Source: Lachnospiraceae bacterium UBA4292
GTDB lineage: Bacteria; Bacillota; Clostridia; Lachnospirales; Lachnospiraceae
Assembly: GCA_002395865.1 (NCBI GenBank)
Contig: DGVE01000096.1
Location: 1 to 5,127 of the forward strand
Direction of reading: 5' to 3'
Length of the DNA: 5,127 bases
Position numbers and translations under genes: made by a program
Notes under the pieces: model-generated
The model's input: only the letters and a program-made list of their open reading frames with translations
Told to the model about the DNA's origin: nothing
Databases searched by the model: none
In this document: piece by piece, positions 4,805 to 5,127 of the stretch
Numbering within the stretch: position 1 is the stretch's first letter
How the letters are laid out: every line of letters begins with the position of its first letter

Positions 4805-5127
4805 ACCCTTCCCTGATAAGATGCTCCTTCAGCTTCTTTCTGAGCCTGTGAAGTCTCAGATTAACATTCATGGTCCTCATGCCAAGCATGGCTGCGATGT
4901 CCGAGGGTCTGTCCGCAAACCAGTAGTGTCTGATGAATATCTGCATATCGACCTGCGGCTGCTTTTTGAGAAAGGCGCTGATGATATCCGACAGCTCCTT
5001 CGAAAGCACGATATCCTCCGAGCCTTCCTTGTCCTCTATGATATCCTCCAGCTCGTCAAATGAAACCGAGGCTATGCCTCCGCCGCGTTTTATGCGTTTA
5101 GACTCCTTAAGCATATTAATTGCCCTG
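4794..5127 (-). CDS. ECF sigma-70 family RNA polymerase sigma factor, C-terminal part (runs off right edge)
   Basis: The reading frame is open to the right edge. The residues before the first visible Met, R-A-I-N, continue into MLKESKR, the region 2.4 end typical of ECF sigma factors (NRAINxLKxxKR), so that Met is internal and the true start lies beyond the window. After a variable linker (GGGIASVSFDELEDIIEDKEG), region 4 occupies about the last 65 residues: LSKELSDIISAFLKKQPQVDMQIFIRHYWFADRPSDIAAMLGMRTMNVNLRLHRLRKKLKEHL split in helices, with the -35-binding helix-turn-helix around RPSDIAAMLGMRTMNVNLRLHR. It directs RNA polymerase to a dedicated promoter set, which is unknown here. The TAA at 4794-4796 lies inside the start of the membrane protein gene, indicating translational coupling and stoichiometric production of sigma factor and partner. 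Its own promoter is outside the window, so autoregulation cannot be assessed. Confidence 0.9.
   Translation of the reverse strand, partial: RAINMLKESKRIKRGGGIASVSFDELEDIIEDKEGSEDIVLSKELSDIISAFLKKQPQVDMQIFIRHYWFADRPSDIAAMLGMRTMNVNLRLHRLRKKLKEHLIREGYGE

Noticed and set aside
5112..5114. ATG as the true start of the sigma factor
   Set aside because: The frame remains open upstream and encodes R-A-I-N directly before it, which is the conserved ECF region 2.4 context; the gene clearly continues beyond the window.

Overview
The window looks like a chromosomal segment from a Gram-positive Clostridia-type bacterium, probably Lachnospiraceae or Oscillospiraceae. The signs are moderate GC, frequent ATA isoleucine codons, strong AGGAG-type ribosome binding sites, consensus sigma-A promoters, a type II lipoprotein signal and an ECF sigma factor of a type common in that class. 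The taxonomic placement is inference. Every supported gene is on the minus strand, so the layout reads from right to left. No plus-strand gene, tRNA, rRNA, CRISPR array or insertion sequence was seen.

Right block (5127 to 2767): the C-terminal part of an ECF sigma factor, entering from beyond the right edge, overlaps by 11 bases a 663-residue single-pass membrane protein. That protein has a short cytosolic tail and a very large predicted extracellular part. This is the arrangement of a sigma factor with its membrane-bound partner or anti-sigma factor. A good intrinsic terminator (2767-2800) closes the unit.

Middle block (2766 to 431): a near-perfect promoter (TTGACA, 17 bases, TATAAT) precedes a leader of about 108 bases with competing hairpins, then ridA, an enamine/imine deaminase of the RidA family. 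After 54 bases comes a lipoprotein gene of unknown function built from imperfect repeats. It is interrupted by a single in-frame TAG, and the same frame then continues as a 207-codon open frame without its own signal peptide. Conserved repeat spacing across the TAG suggests one former protein of about 548 residues, now split. A terminator (431-466) lies directly behind it.

Left block (428 to 1): within about 75 bases lie a consensus -35, an extended -10, a 12-2-12 operator-like inverted repeat, a Shine-Dalgarno and a TTG start for an ArsR/SmtB-family metal sensor. This sensor carries the complete alpha-5 zinc-site residues. Its stop codon directly follows the Shine-Dalgarno of the next gene, whose first 13 codons (MKKTYKIDVDCAN) match the start of a heavy-metal P-type ATPase. 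Together they look like a metal-responsive repressor/efflux operon that continues off the left edge.

I found no clearly new system. The items most worth checking are the split lipoprotein gene, the ridA leader, the sigma/large-membrane-protein pair and the revised start of the metal sensor.
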